Notes: a model not told the origin generated them from the letters alone. Positions 9,904 through 19,124 are shown, numbered from the stretch's first letter. The stretch: 64,000 nt of DNA from Winogradskyella psychrotolerans RS-3 (GCF_000427335.1 NZ_ATMR01000007.1:172012-236011), one strand, 5' to 3'. Made by a program: numbers and translations.

Positions 9904-10877
9904 TCAAAGCAGGTATCATTGGAGGTGCTGGTTATACAGCAGGAGAATTAATTAGATTATTGATTCATCACTCTAAAGTAGAAATCGATTTTATTTACAG
10001 CACCTCTAACGCCGGAAACAACGTTAGTAAGGTGCATCAAGATTTATTGGGGTCAACAGATTTAGTGTTTTCAGATGTCATTAATGCAGAAGTTGATGTC
10101 CTGTTTTTATGTTTAGGTCATGGTAATTCAAAAGCGTTTTTAGAAAATAACAGCTTTTCCGACGCGACTAAAATCATTGATTTAAGTAATGATTTCAGGC
10201 TAGACGCAGAGTCAAATTTAGATGGCAAAACCTTTGTTTATGGTTTACCTGAATTAAATAAAGAAGCCATAAAAAAAGCGAATTATATTGCTAATCCTGG
10301 ATGTTTTGCAACCGCGATTCAAATGGCATTGTTACCACTAGCTAACGCCAAAGTATTACAAGATGACGTGCATATTAATGCCGTAACAGGCGCCACAGGT
10401 GCAGGAACCTCATTATCTACAACCACACATTTCACATGGAGAGATAATAACTTTTCACATTATAAAGCTTTTACGCATCAGCATTTAGGAGAAATTAATC
10501 AAACTGTAAATATGTTGCAATCAGATTTTAAGTCTGATATCAACTTTATGCCGAATCGCGGGAATTTTTCAAGAGGCATTTTTGCTACACTTTACACAAA
10601 ATATGAAGGCAGTTTAGAAGAGGCAAAACAATTATATCGTGACTTCTATAAAGATGCTGCATTTACATTTATTTCAGATGACGACATTCATTTAAAACAA
10701 GTGGTCAACACCAATAAATGCATCCTTCATTTACATAAACACAACGATAAATTATTAGTCACGAGTATCATCGATAACTTATTAAAAGGTGCATCAGGAC
10801 AAGCCATTCAAAACATGAATTTAATGTTTGGATATGAGGAAACTGAAGGCTTGAAATTAAAGGCTAATTATTTTTAA
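9900..10877 (+). CDS. argC: N-acetyl(succinyl)-gamma-glutamyl-phosphate reductase
   Basis: ArgC reduces N-acylglutamyl phosphate to the semialdehyde with NADPH. The N-terminal dinucleotide motif is GGAGYTAGEL, and the catalytic cysteine is C135 in NPGCFATA. The length of 325 residues is normal for the short type. It starts inside the argG stop (ATGA). The gap to proC after it is about 210 bases and is full of repeats. Confidence 0.95.
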   Translation: MIKAGIIGGAGYTAGELIRLLIHHSKVEIDFIYSTSNAGNNVSKVHQDLLGSTDLVFSDVINAEVDVLFLCLGHGNSKAFLENNSFSDATKIIDLSNDFRLDAESNLDGKTFVYGLPELNKEAIKKANYIANPGCFATAIQMALLPLANAKVLQDDVHINAVTGATGAGTSLSTTTHFTWRDNNFSHYKAFTHQHLGEINQTVNMLQSDFKSDINFMPNRGNFSRGIFATLYTKYEGSLEEAKQLYRDFYKDAAFTFISDDDIHLKQVVNTNKCILHLHKHNDKLLVTSIIDNLLKGASGQAIQNMNLMFGYEETEGLKLKANYF

Positions 10878-10888
10878 CACATACTCAA

Positions 10889-10917
10889 ACCTGTCAGGTT
10901 TCAAAAACCTAGCAGGT
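10889..10917. repeat. CCTGTCAGG...CCTAGCAGG palindrome
   Basis: A member of the same palindromic family as 4583-4610, lying just after the argC stop. A fragment of another common repeat (ATTGAGCGCAGTCGAAAGG) follows near 10954. Confidence 0.7.
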
Positions 10918-11004
10918 CTAAAATCAAATTTAAAATCGATAAAAGTTGTCACATTGAGCGCAGTCGAAAGGTCTAGATTAAAATAAAGTTTAACTTAAAG
11001 AGAT

Positions 11005-11020
11005 AACCGCTTTCGCGGTT
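11005..11020. repeat. AACCGC-TTTC-GCGGTT hairpin
   Basis: A perfect 6-base-arm palindrome with a TTTC loop, 68 bases before proC. A second small stem (GCATT...AATGC) follows near 11037-11050. It belongs to the TTTC-loop hairpin series described in the findings. Confidence 0.7.
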
Positions 11021-11088
11021 AATAAATATGAACCGAGCATTTTTTAATGCGAACACATTTTACCATTAAAAAAGAATAGAAAAGCAAA

Positions 11089-11889
11089 ATGAAAATAGCA
11101 ATCATAGGAACAGGCAATTTAGGAAAGTCCATAGCAAAAGGACTGATCACCAACAACGCCATTACCACACTATACTTAACCAAACGAAACTTGAACGGCA
11201 TTCAAGATTTAGATGGTTATAAGAATGTAACATTAACAACCGATAATATTGAAGCTGTTAAACAATCTGATATTATAATATTCGCCGTTCAACCAGCACA
11301 TTTTGAAACGATTCTAAATGACATTAAACCACATTTAACTGAAAAACACGTATTAATTTCCACTATTACAGGATTTTTAATTCCGAAAATTGAAGCTATT
11401 GTCGGCACGGATCAATTTATCATCAGAGCTATGCCAAATACAGCCATTGCGGTTGGTAAATCCATGACTTGCATGTGTAGTAATGAAAACGGCAAAAAAC
11501 GCATACCAATTGCTGAAGCTATTTTTAACAGATTAGGTCACACCTTAGCGATTCCAGAATCACAAATGCAAGCCGCAACCGTTGTTTGTGCTAGTGGCAT
11601 TGCATTTTGGATGCGATTAATAAGAGCTACAACACAAGCCGCTATTCAATTAGGTTTTGATGCTAAAGAAGCACAAGAATTAGCCATGTACACTAGCGAA
11701 GGAGCAGCCAACTTATTAATAACAAACGGGCATCATCCTGAAGAAGAAATCGACCGTGTTACCACACCAAAAGGATGTACTATTGAAGGTTTAAATGAAA
11801 TGGAGCACAAAGGATTGAGCTCGTCTTTAATTCAAGGCATGGTAGCTTCGTTCAATAAAATTAGTAACATTAAAAAAGAGCAGATATAG
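11089..11889 (+). CDS. proC: Pyrroline-5-carboxylate reductase
   Basis: ProC reduces pyrroline-5-carboxylate to proline with NAD(P)H. The Rossmann motif GTGNLGKSIAKG is at residues 7-18. RAMPNTAIAVGKSMT and the C-terminal segment TTPKGCTIEGL are family signatures. The length is 266 residues. Its place between argC and argD links proline and ornithine metabolism. Either plain co-regulation or action on an arginine-pathway semialdehyde is conceivable; the first is simpler. Confidence 0.9.
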   Translation: MKIAIIGTGNLGKSIAKGLITNNAITTLYLTKRNLNGIQDLDGYKNVTLTTDNIEAVKQSDIIIFAVQPAHFETILNDIKPHLTEKHVLISTITGFLIPKIEAIVGTDQFIIRAMPNTAIAVGKSMTCMCSNENGKKRIPIAEAIFNRLGHTLAIPESQMQAATVVCASGIAFWMRLIRATTQAAIQLGFDAKEAQELAMYTSEGAANLLITNGHHPEEEIDRVTTPKGCTIEGLNEMEHKGLSSSLIQGMVASFNKISNIKKEQI

Positions 11890-11911
11890 TACATTCTGTT
11901 GAATCATAAAT

Positions 11912-11940
11912 CTTGCAAGGTCTTTTTTTGACCTTGTAAG
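11912..11940. repeat. CTTGCAAGG...CCTTGTAAG palindrome
   Basis: First of two repeat palindromes in the proC-argD gap, with arms either side of a T-rich loop. Confidence 0.7.
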
Positions 11941-11960
11941 TATAAAAATAACAAACTATA

Positions 11961-11987
11961 CCTACAAGGTTTTTGAAACCTTGCAGG
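11961..11987. repeat. CCTACAAGG...CCTTGCAGG palindrome before argD
   Basis: The second palindrome of the gap, in the opposite orientation to the first. It ends 14 bases before the argD ATG (12002). A TTG at 11981 inside it is in frame with argD but is an unlikely start. Confidence 0.7.
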
Positions 11988-12001
11988 ATAAAAAAAATAA
12001 C

Positions 12002-13135
12002 ATGAGTTTATTTAATGTATACCCATTATTCGACATCACTCCCGTAAGCGCCAAAGATGTTTACGTTTATGATGATAAAAATGTTGAATACTTAGATCTT
12101 TATGGAGGCCATGCTGTGATTTCTATTGGACATTCGCATCCAAAATATGTATCAGCAATTACAAATCAAGTTGAAAAATTAGGGTTTTACAGTAATGCAA
12201 TTCAAAATCCATTACAAGTAGAATTAGCCGATAAATTGGAAACGCTTTCTGGTTGTAAAGATTACCAATTATTTTTATGTAACTCTGGAGCAGAAGCGAA
12301 TGAAAATGCTTTAAAATTAGCATCATTCCATAATGGTAAAAAGAAAGTTTTAGCTTTTAAAAACTCGTTTCACGGCAGAACTTCTGCTGCAGTTGCTGCA
12401 ACCGACAACCCAAAAATTGTAGCACCTATAAATGCACAACAACAGGTTGACTTTGTAGAATTGGGAGATTTAGATGCTGTTGAAGCCATTTTAAAACAAA
12501 ACGACACTTGCGCAGTCATCGTAGAATTCATCCAAGGTGTTGGCGGTTTAGACCAAAGCACAACAGAATTCTATCAAGGTCTTGAAACACTTTGTAAGCA
12601 CTACAACACCGCATTAATTGCCGACGAGGTACAATCAGGATTTGGTAGAACTGGCGACTTTTTTGCATTTCAAAAACACAATATTACACCAGATATTATT
12701 TCTATTGCCAAAGGCATGGGGAATGGTTTTCCGGTTGGAGGGATTTTAATACACCCTTCAATTAAAGCCTCTTTTGGTTTACTAGGTACCACGTTTGGTG
12801 GCAATCACTTAGCTTGTGCAGCAACGCTTTCTGTTTTAGATGTTTTAGAAGACGAAAAGCTGATGCAAAATGCTAAAGATATTGCTGATTATTTTCAAGA
12901 AAAAGCAAAAGAATTACCAAACTTAAAATCAATTAAAGGTCGTGGTTTAATGATAGGATTAGAATTTGATTTTCCGATTTCAGAATTGAGAAAAAAGCTG
13001 ATTTTCGATCATCATATTTTTACTGGAAGTGCTACAAATCCTAATTTGATAAGAATTCTTCCACCTTTAACGATTCAGAAAAAACATATTGACATCTTTT
13101 TTGAAGCAACCTGCAAGGTTTTAAAAACCTTGTAG
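12002..13135 (+). CDS. argD: N-acetyl/N-succinylornithine aminotransferase
   Basis: ArgD is a class III PLP aminotransferase making N-acylornithine from the semialdehyde. The PLP lysine is K237 in SIAKGMGNGFP. NSGAEANENALKLA and the aspartate motif IADEVQSGFGRTG are present. ATG 12002 is chosen over the upstream in-frame TTG 11981, which lies within a repeat. The last eight residues and the stop codon are encoded by a copy of the palindromic repeat (13110-13136), so the natural C-terminus has been replaced or extended by repeat DNA. Confidence 0.93.
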   Translation: MSLFNVYPLFDITPVSAKDVYVYDDKNVEYLDLYGGHAVISIGHSHPKYVSAITNQVEKLGFYSNAIQNPLQVELADKLETLSGCKDYQLFLCNSGAEANENALKLASFHNGKKKVLAFKNSFHGRTSAAVAATDNPKIVAPINAQQQVDFVELGDLDAVEAILKQNDTCAVIVEFIQGVGGLDQSTTEFYQGLETLCKHYNTALIADEVQSGFGRTGDFFAFQKHNITPDIISIAKGMGNGFPVGGILIHPSIKASFGLLGTTFGGNHLACAATLSVLDVLEDEKLMQNAKDIADYFQEKAKELPNLKSIKGRGLMIGLEFDFPISELRKKLIFDHHIFTGSATNPNLIRILPPLTIQKKHIDIFFEATCKVLKTL

Positions 13136-13136
13136 G
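13110..13136. repeat. Palindromic repeat forming the 3' end of argD
   Basis: CCTGCAAGG...CCTTGTAGG overlaps the argD reading frame and supplies its TAG stop (13133-13135) and the residues CKVLKTL. Confidence 0.75.
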
Positions 13137-13163
13137 TTTAAATTAAGTTTAATTAAAAAGTTA

Positions 13164-13177
13164 CCCACTTTCGTGGG
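13164..13177. repeat. CCCAC-TTTC-GTGGG hairpin before argF'
   Basis: A perfect 5-base-arm hairpin with a TTTC loop ends 7 bases before the ATG at 13185. Shortened copies occur at 31061 and 62470, likewise just before start codons. Confidence 0.8.
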
Positions 13178-13184
13178 CACAGAG

Positions 13185-14120
13185 ATGAAGAATTACACCA
13201 AAATAAAAGATTTACCCAACTTGTCACAAACCATAAAGGAAGCCATCTTATTAAAGATGAACCCTTTTGAATTTCAAGATTTAGGGAAACATAAAACTCT
13301 AGTCATGCTCTTTTTTAATTCGAGTTTAAGAACACGATTAAGCACCGAAAAAGCGGCAAAAAATTTAGGAATGGACGTTATGATATTAAACGTCAATGAC
13401 GCATGGAATATTGAATTCGAAGATGGTTCCATTATGAACGGCAATTCATCTGAACATATTAAAGAAGCCGCACAAGTTATTTCGCAATATGCCGATATCA
13501 TTGCTGTAAGAGCATTTCCAACGTTGCAAGACAAAGCGAAGGATGAATCAGAATATATTCTCAATAACTTTAAAAAATACGCGACTGTTCCCATAGTAAA
13601 TATGGAAAGCGCTACAGCACATCCTTTACAAGCGTTAGCAGATGCCATTACCATTTCTGAATTAACCGAAAAAGCAAAGCCTAAAGTCGTATTATCTTGG
13701 GCTCCACATCCCAAAGCATTACCACAAGCGGTTGCGAATTCGTTTGTAGAAATGATGCAAGATTTAGAAGTTGATTTCACAATAACGCATCCTGAAGGTT
13801 ATGAATTAAGTGAAGCCATCACAAAAGATACGCCTATAAATCACAACCAAGAAGAGGCTTTAAAAGATGCCGATTTTGTTTATGTAAAAAACTGGAGTAA
13901 CTATAAAGACTACGGTAAAGTCTTGAACCAAGATGAGAATTGGATGATGACGAAAGCCAAATTAGGTGGCGCCAAATTTATGCATTGTTTACCTGTAAGA
14001 CGAAATGTTGTGGTTGAAGACGCCGTTTTAGATAGCGACCAATCGGTGGTGATTAAGCAAGCGAATAATAGAACGTATGCGGCACAAATTGTGCTGAAGC
14101 AGATTTTGGAGGATTTATAA
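13185..14120 (+). CDS. argF': N-acylornithine carbamoyltransferase, N-succinylornithine type predicted
   Basis: This carbamoyltransferase forms N-acylcitrulline instead of citrulline. The carbamoyl phosphate loop is FFNSSLRTRLST (43-54), and MHCLPVRRN lies near the C-terminus. Its overall sequence resembles the Bacteroides fragilis N-succinylornithine enzyme. At the residue known to decide between acetylornithine (Glu92 in Xanthomonas) and succinylornithine (Pro90 in B. fragilis), my alignment by eye places S89 (GNSSEH). Mutating that Glu to Ser is reported to switch specificity to succinylornithine. The ATG at 13185 is preferred to the GTG at 13173, which lies in a repeat hairpin. Confidence 0.9.
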   Translation: MKNYTKIKDLPNLSQTIKEAILLKMNPFEFQDLGKHKTLVMLFFNSSLRTRLSTEKAAKNLGMDVMILNVNDAWNIEFEDGSIMNGNSSEHIKEAAQVISQYADIIAVRAFPTLQDKAKDESEYILNNFKKYATVPIVNMESATAHPLQALADAITISELTEKAKPKVVLSWAPHPKALPQAVANSFVEMMQDLEVDFTITHPEGYELSEAITKDTPINHNQEEALKDADFVYVKNWSNYKDYGKVLNQDENWMMTKAKLGGAKFMHCLPVRRNVVVEDAVLDSDQSVVIKQANNRTYAAQIVLKQILEDL

Positions 14121-14132
14121 AAGTAAGCGAAT

Positions 14133-14193
14133 GTCATTCTGAACAGAGTGAAGAATCTCTTAGTTTAAGATTCTTCACTATGTTCAGAATGAC
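14133..14193. repeat. Long inverted repeat between argF' and argB
   Basis: Arms of 26 bases (14133-14158 and 14168-14193) match at 25 positions around a 9-base loop. They begin GTCATTCTGAAC and end GTTCAGAATGAC. A half copy lies near 53199-53229. No T-run follows, and argB begins 12 bases later, so it is probably a mobile palindromic element rather than a terminator. Confidence 0.8.
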
Positions 14194-14205
14194 AAAAACA
14201 ACAAG

Positions 14206-14982
14206 ATGAAAATACTAAAAGTCATAAAAATAGGTGGAAATATCATCGATAATGACGATGCACTAGCAGCGTTCATTACAGATTTTGCAGCTCTAAAAGG
14301 CCCTAAAATTTTAGTGCATGGAGGAGGGAAATTAGCTACTAAATTAGCGACCCAAATGAATATTCCTGTGCAAATGAATGAAGGTAGACGTATTACAGAT
14401 GCGGATACTTTAGATATTATCACCATGGTTTATGCAGGGAAAATCAATAAGAATATCGTTGCGCAGTTGCAAGCCAACACCTGTAACGCTATTGGGTTTT
14501 CTGGTGCAGACGGTAACACGATTGTTTCAGAGAAACGTCCAACAAAACCGATTGATTATGGATTTGCTGGCGATGTAAAACAAGTGAACACTGAAACCTT
14601 AGAAATACTTTTAAAAAACAATATTACACCTGTCTTTTGCGCTATTACACACGACAAAAACGGTCAATTATTAAACACAAATGCAGATACCATTGCTTCA
14701 GAATTAGCCATTGGCTTTGCTTCGATTTACAACACAGAGCTTTATTATTGTTTCGAAAAAAGTGGTGTTTTAGAAGATGTAAATAATGACGATTCTGTAA
14801 TTGAAAACATCAATACAGAAAGCTACAAAACATTAAAAGAAAACAAAATCATATTTGAAGGCATGTTACCTAAATTAGATAACTGTTTTCATGCCATAAA
14901 TCAAAACGTTCAAAAAGTTTGTATTGGAAAATCAGACATGCTTTTCAATAACAACAATAGACACACAACTATAACCCAATGA
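14206..14982 (+). CDS. argB: N-acetyl(succinyl)glutamate kinase
   Basis: ArgB phosphorylates N-acylglutamate, the second step of ornithine synthesis. It is an amino acid kinase-fold protein of 258 residues with the N-terminal lysine segment KVIKIGGNIID and the glycine-rich VHGGGKLATKLA. MNEGRRITDADTLD matches the acylglutamate-binding region. It is the short, E. coli-like form without the N-terminal arginine-sensing helix. It overlaps argE by four bases (ATGA). If the transcarbamylase uses succinylornithine, this kinase should use N-succinylglutamate. Confidence 0.93.
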   Translation: MKILKVIKIGGNIIDNDDALAAFITDFAALKGPKILVHGGGKLATKLATQMNIPVQMNEGRRITDADTLDIITMVYAGKINKNIVAQLQANTCNAIGFSGADGNTIVSEKRPTKPIDYGFAGDVKQVNTETLEILLKNNITPVFCAITHDKNGQLLNTNADTIASELAIGFASIYNTELYYCFEKSGVLEDVNNDDSVIENINTESYKTLKENKIIFEGMLPKLDNCFHAINQNVQKVCIGKSDMLFNNNNRHTTITQ

Positions 14983-16040
14983 TTGAAAAACTAACCACAC
15001 AAGCCATTGCTTTACTAAAGCAACTTATAGAAACAGAATCATTTTCGTCAGAAGAAGACAACACAGCGTTGCTTATAGAAGATTGGTTTAAGTCACACAA
15101 GATTCCTTTTAAAAGAGATCATCATAACATTTGGTCTACCAACAAACACTTTGATGACAGCAAACCAACACTCTTATTAAATTCGCATCACGATACCGTA
15201 AAACCTAATAACGGCTATACCAAAGACCCGCTTAAAGCCATTGAAGAAGACGGAAAATTATATGGCTTAGGAAGTAATGATGCTGGTGGTTGCTTAGTGT
15301 CTTTAATTGCAACATTCACTTATTTCTACGACAAAAAAGACCTTAACTATAATTTAGTTATCGTCGCTTCTGCTGAAGAAGAAAGTAGTGGCCCAAACGG
15401 ACTCAATAGCATGTTAAGCATCATTCCAAAAATTGATGTCGCCATTGTTGGTGAACCTACTTTAATGAATTTAGCTATTGCCGAAAAAGGTTTAGTCGTT
15501 TTTGATGCCAAAGTAAAAGGTACAGCTGGCCATGCCGCACATCCAAATAAGGATAATTCAATTTACAATACTATTGAGGTTTTAAAATGGTTTAAAGATT
15601 ATCAGTTTGCACGAAACTCACCCGTTTTAGGTGATGTAAAAATGACCGTTACTCAAATTAATGCTGGGAAACAACACAACGCGGTTCCTGCTGAAGTTGA
15701 TTTAGTCATCGATGTCCGTGTGAATGACAAATACACGAATCAACAAATTGAAGAAATTTTAATTAGAAAGTCACCATGCACAAGTATTAAAGCGCGGAGT
15801 TTACGATTGAATTCGTCTTCAATTCCTATTAATCACGAATTGGTTGAGGCAGGAATTGAATTAGGTAGAGAAACTTATGGTTCGCCAACATTATCTGACC
15901 AATCGGTTTTAACTTGCCCTTCACTGAAATTAGGACCAGGAGATAGCACACGTTCGCACACAGCAGATGAATTTATTTATTTGGCTGAAATTGAAGAAGG
16001 TGTTGATTTGTATATTAAATTATTAGAGAAAGTATTGTAA
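14979..16040 (+). CDS. argE: M20-family N-acyl-citrulline/ornithine deacylase
   Basis: A zinc-dependent M20 peptidase-family amidohydrolase of 353 residues. Metal ligands are recognisable in NSHHDTVKP, the bridging aspartate in GSNDAGG, the catalytic EE pair in SAEEESSG, and VGEPT. In an operon with an N-acylornithine transcarbamylase it should release citrulline from N-acylcitrulline, rather than ornithine from acetylornithine; that is inferred from context. Its start overlaps argB by ATGA. Confidence 0.9.
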   Translation: MIEKLTTQAIALLKQLIETESFSSEEDNTALLIEDWFKSHKIPFKRDHHNIWSTNKHFDDSKPTLLLNSHHDTVKPNNGYTKDPLKAIEEDGKLYGLGSNDAGGCLVSLIATFTYFYDKKDLNYNLVIVASAEEESSGPNGLNSMLSIIPKIDVAIVGEPTLMNLAIAEKGLVVFDAKVKGTAGHAAHPNKDNSIYNTIEVLKWFKDYQFARNSPVLGDVKMTVTQINAGKQHNAVPAEVDLVIDVRVNDKYTNQQIEEILIRKSPCTSIKARSLRLNSSSIPINHELVEAGIELGRETYGSPTLSDQSVLTCPSLKLGPGDSTRSHTADEFIYLAEIEEGVDLYIKLLEKVL

Positions 16041-16171
16041 TAAAAAGATAATAGAATCAAGAGACAAGAATCAAGACCAATAGCTCATTCATATGAGTAA
16101 GAAGTCTATGTTCTAGAAGCGCAGCGGTCTTGCATCTTGACTCTAAATTTTAATAAGTAAAATTTATAAGT

Positions 16172-17446
16172 ATGAAACTTTGGGACAAAGGATTTTCAAT
16201 AGATAAAAAAATAGAATTATTTACCGTCGGAAACGATAGAGAAATCGATATGCATATTGCAAAATATGATGTAGAAGCGTCGCGAGCACATGCTGTGATG
16301 TTAGAATCTATCGGAATAATAACTTCGGAAGAGTTAGAACAATTGAAATCAGGATTAAAAATTTTAGCGGAATCTATTGAAGATGGCACGTTTATTATTG
16401 AAGACTCGTTTGAAGATGTCCATTCTAAAATTGAACACGAACTCACAAAAACCTTAGGCGACGTCGGAAAGAAAATCCACACAGCACGTTCTAGAAATGA
16501 TCAAGTTTTAGTAGCCCTTCAACTCTACTATAAAGAGAATCTTGAAATTATAAATTCTAAAACAAAAACATTTTTTGATACGCTTTTAGGTTTAGCCGAT
16601 ACTCATAAAAAACAACTTTTACCAGGTTACACACATTTGCAAGTCGCCATGCCATCATCTTTTGGTTTATGGTTTTCTGCCTATGCTGAATTGTTGATTG
16701 ATGATGTATACGTTTTAAATGCAGTATCTAAAATCGCAGACCAAAACCCATTAGGTTCAGCTGCTGGTTACGGAAGCTCTTTTCCTATTGATAGAGACAT
16801 TACCACTAAAGAATTAGGCTTTTCAACCTTAAAATATAACGTGGTTGCCGCGCAGTTAAGTAGAGGGAAAAGTGAACGTGCTATCGCCAGTGCTTTAGGC
16901 GGTTTATGTAATACAATGGCGCGTTTTGCCATGGATATTTGTTTGTATATGAGTCAGAATTTTGGCTTTGTGACGTTTCCAGATGAATTAACCACAGGAA
17001 GTAGCATCATGCCACACAAAAAGAATCCTGATGTATTTGAATTGATTCGAGGTAAGTGTAATAAAATTCAGGCCTTACATTCTGAAATGTTATTAATTAC
17101 CAATAATTTACCAAGTGGTTACCACAGAGATTTTCAATTGTTGAAAGAAAATATCATCAATGCTTTTGAAGATGTAAAAGATATTCTAGACATCTTTAAT
17201 TATTCGATTCAACAAATCATCGTGAAGGATATTGACCTAACTGATGAGAAATACCAATACTTATTTACAGTAGATAGCATTAATAATTTAGTGGTTGAAG
17301 GTATGAGCTTTAGAGAAGCGTATCAAAAAATTGGAAGTGAAGTACAAGCTGGAACTTATAAACCAGATTTAGGAAAAGAACACTCTCATATAGGAAGTAT
17401 TCATAATTTGTGTTTGGATGATATTAGAGAGAAGTTTCCAAAGTAA
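16172..17446 (+). CDS. argH: Argininosuccinate lyase
   Basis: ArgH cleaves argininosuccinate to arginine and fumarate. The fumarase/aspartase signature GSSIMPHKKNPD is at about residues 276-287, and HTARSRNDQV is in the N-terminal region. The length of 424 residues is slightly shorter than E. coli ArgH. It ends the operon: a large inverted repeat and a bidirectional terminator follow. The 131-base gap before it has no recognised signal. Confidence 0.95.
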   Translation: MKLWDKGFSIDKKIELFTVGNDREIDMHIAKYDVEASRAHAVMLESIGIITSEELEQLKSGLKILAESIEDGTFIIEDSFEDVHSKIEHELTKTLGDVGKKIHTARSRNDQVLVALQLYYKENLEIINSKTKTFFDTLLGLADTHKKQLLPGYTHLQVAMPSSFGLWFSAYAELLIDDVYVLNAVSKIADQNPLGSAAGYGSSFPIDRDITTKELGFSTLKYNVVAAQLSRGKSERAIASALGGLCNTMARFAMDICLYMSQNFGFVTFPDELTTGSSIMPHKKNPDVFELIRGKCNKIQALHSEMLLITNNLPSGYHRDFQLLKENIINAFEDVKDILDIFNYSIQQIIVKDIDLTDEKYQYLFTVDSINNLVVEGMSFREAYQKIGSEVQAGTYKPDLGKEHSHIGSIHNLCLDDIREKFPK

Positions 17447-17448
17447 AT

Positions 17449-17533
17449 AACACCCCTAAAGTCCCCTCAAGGGGACACTAGTACTAAAGTTTATTTTGAG
17501 GATTGTCCCCTTGAGGGGCCTTTAGGGCGTGTT
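17449..17533. repeat. Large inverted repeat after argH
   Basis: Arms of about 29 bases (17449-17477 and 17504-17533), rich in CCCC/GGGG, with few mismatches around a 26-base loop. The start AACACCCCTAAAG pairs with CTTTAGGGCGTGTT. It is a palindromic intergenic element between convergent argH and gltD. Confidence 0.8.
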
Positions 17534-17570
17534 AGTAATAAATGTTTTGAATCTTTATCACGAAAAATAA

Positions 17571-17599
17571 AAAAAGCATCTGTAAAACAGATGCTTTTA
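17571..17599. terminator. Bidirectional terminator between argH and gltD
   Basis: AAAAAGCATCTGT pairs with ACAGATGCTTTT over a three-base loop. It has A-runs on one side and T-runs on the other, so it can serve both the arginine operon and the convergent glt operon. Confidence 0.85.
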
Positions 17600-17657
17600 A
17601 GTTTCTACTCTAGTAAAAGACTACCCTAGAATTTATAGCAGCAGAAGTATTATTAAA

Positions 17658-19121
17658 TTATAATCCTACTAAATCGCCATCTTCATTTTTGGTCGCTAGA
17701 TCGGATTTACCCATTAAGTAAATATCAACTTGTCTAGCCGCTTCTCTACCTTCTGAAATTGCCCAAACAATCAATGACTGACCTCTGCGCATATCACCTG
17801 CTGTAAATACGTTGGGAATATTAGTTTGATATTGCCCATAGCTTGCTTTATAATTAGAACGCACATCTCTATCTAATCCCAATTTATCTGCGATTGTAGA
17901 TTCTGGCCCAGTAAAACCTAAAGCTAATAATGCTAAATCACATTTCCAAGTTTTTTCAGTACCAGCAACCTCAACTAATTTAGGACGCTCTCCTGGCACC
18001 ATTTCCCATTCTACATTTACAGTTTTTAGGGCTGTTAACTTACCTTTAGCATTCGTAACAAACTCTTTAGTATTAATTAACCAATTACGTTCCACACCTT
18101 CTTTATGAGACGATGACGTTTTTAATTGCAACGGCCAATATGGCCAAGGTGTTGCAGGCGAACGATGTCCTGGTGGTTTTGGCATAATTTCAAAATTAAC
18201 AACTGATTTTGCACCTTGACGGTTTGATGTTCCAATACAATCCGATCCTGTATCTCCACCACCAATAACAATGACATTTTTGCCCGTCGCTAATATTTGG
18301 TCTTCAATTTTCTGACCAAAAACAACTTTGGTTTGTTGGGTTAAAAAATCCATAGCTTGAACCACTCCATCTGCTTCAATGCCAGGTGTCGGTAAACTTC
18401 TTCTTTCCGTTGCACCACCACAAAGTACTACAGCGTCAAACTTTTTTAAATCTTTTACATCGTAATTAACTCCAACGTTTACGTTAGTTTTAAAGACAAT
18501 ACCTTCCACTTCTAATATGGCTAAACGACGATCTATGATGCCTTTTTCCATTTTAAAATTTGGAATACCGTAACGTAGTAATCCACCAACAGCATCATCG
18601 CGCTCAAACACGGTTACTAAATGCCCTGCTCTATTTAATTGTTGAGCAGCTGCTAAACCTGCAGGACCAGAACCGACAATGGCAATTGTTTTTCCGGTTC
18701 TCGTTTTAGGTGGCTGCGGTTTAATCCAACCTTCTTTAAAGGCACGTTCTACAATATTTTTTTCAATATTTTCTATAGAAACTGGATCTTCAATAATACC
18801 TAAGACACAAGCTTGTTCGCAAGGTGCAGGACATAAACGTCCTGTAAACTCTGGGAAGTTATTAGTTGAGTGTAATATCCAAGATGCTTTTTGCCATTCG
18901 CCTTGGTGTACCATATGATTAAAATCTGGAATTAAATTACCCAGAGGACAACCACTATGGCAAAACGGAATTCCACAATCCATACAACGCGACCCTTGTT
19001 CGGCCATATCTTTATCCTTTAAAGGCACCGTAAATTCATTATAATGCTTTACACGATCCTTTACTGGCTTGTAGGACTCATCTTTTCTTTCGAACTCTTT
19101 AAAACCTGTTACTTTTCCCAT
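17658..19121 (-). CDS. gltD: Glutamate synthase, small (beta) subunit
   Basis: GltD passes electrons from NADPH to the large subunit. The N-terminal cysteine clusters CMDCGIPFCHSGCP and CPAPCEQAC bind Fe-S centres. An FAD Rossmann motif (AIVGSGPAGLAAA) near residue 150 and an NADPH motif (VIGGGDTGSDC) near residue 285 follow. The length is 487 residues. It lies 92 bases after gltB, with a repeat hairpin ending four bases before its start codon. Confidence 0.96.
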   Translation of the reverse strand: MGKVTGFKEFERKDESYKPVKDRVKHYNEFTVPLKDKDMAEQGSRCMDCGIPFCHSGCPLGNLIPDFNHMVHQGEWQKASWILHSTNNFPEFTGRLCPAPCEQACVLGIIEDPVSIENIEKNIVERAFKEGWIKPQPPKTRTGKTIAIVGSGPAGLAAAQQLNRAGHLVTVFERDDAVGGLLRYGIPNFKMEKGIIDRRLAILEVEGIVFKTNVNVGVNYDVKDLKKFDAVVLCGGATERRSLPTPGIEADGVVQAMDFLTQQTKVVFGQKIEDQILATGKNVIVIGGGDTGSDCIGTSNRQGAKSVVNFEIMPKPPGHRSPATPWPYWPLQLKTSSSHKEGVERNWLINTKEFVTNAKGKLTALKTVNVEWEMVPGERPKLVEVAGTEKTWKCDLALLALGFTGPESTIADKLGLDRDVRSNYKASYGQYQTNIPNVFTAGDMRRGQSLIVWAISEGREAARQVDIYLMGKSDLATKNEDGDLVGL

Positions 19122-19124
19122 TTT

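Noticed and set aside
11028..11069. 13-codon ORF before proC
   Set aside because: Very short, no proline or arginine bias, sits in repeat-derived DNA.
13274..13780. Minus-strand ORF of 168 residues
   Set aside because: It lies wholly inside argF' in antisense and has no recognisable domain.
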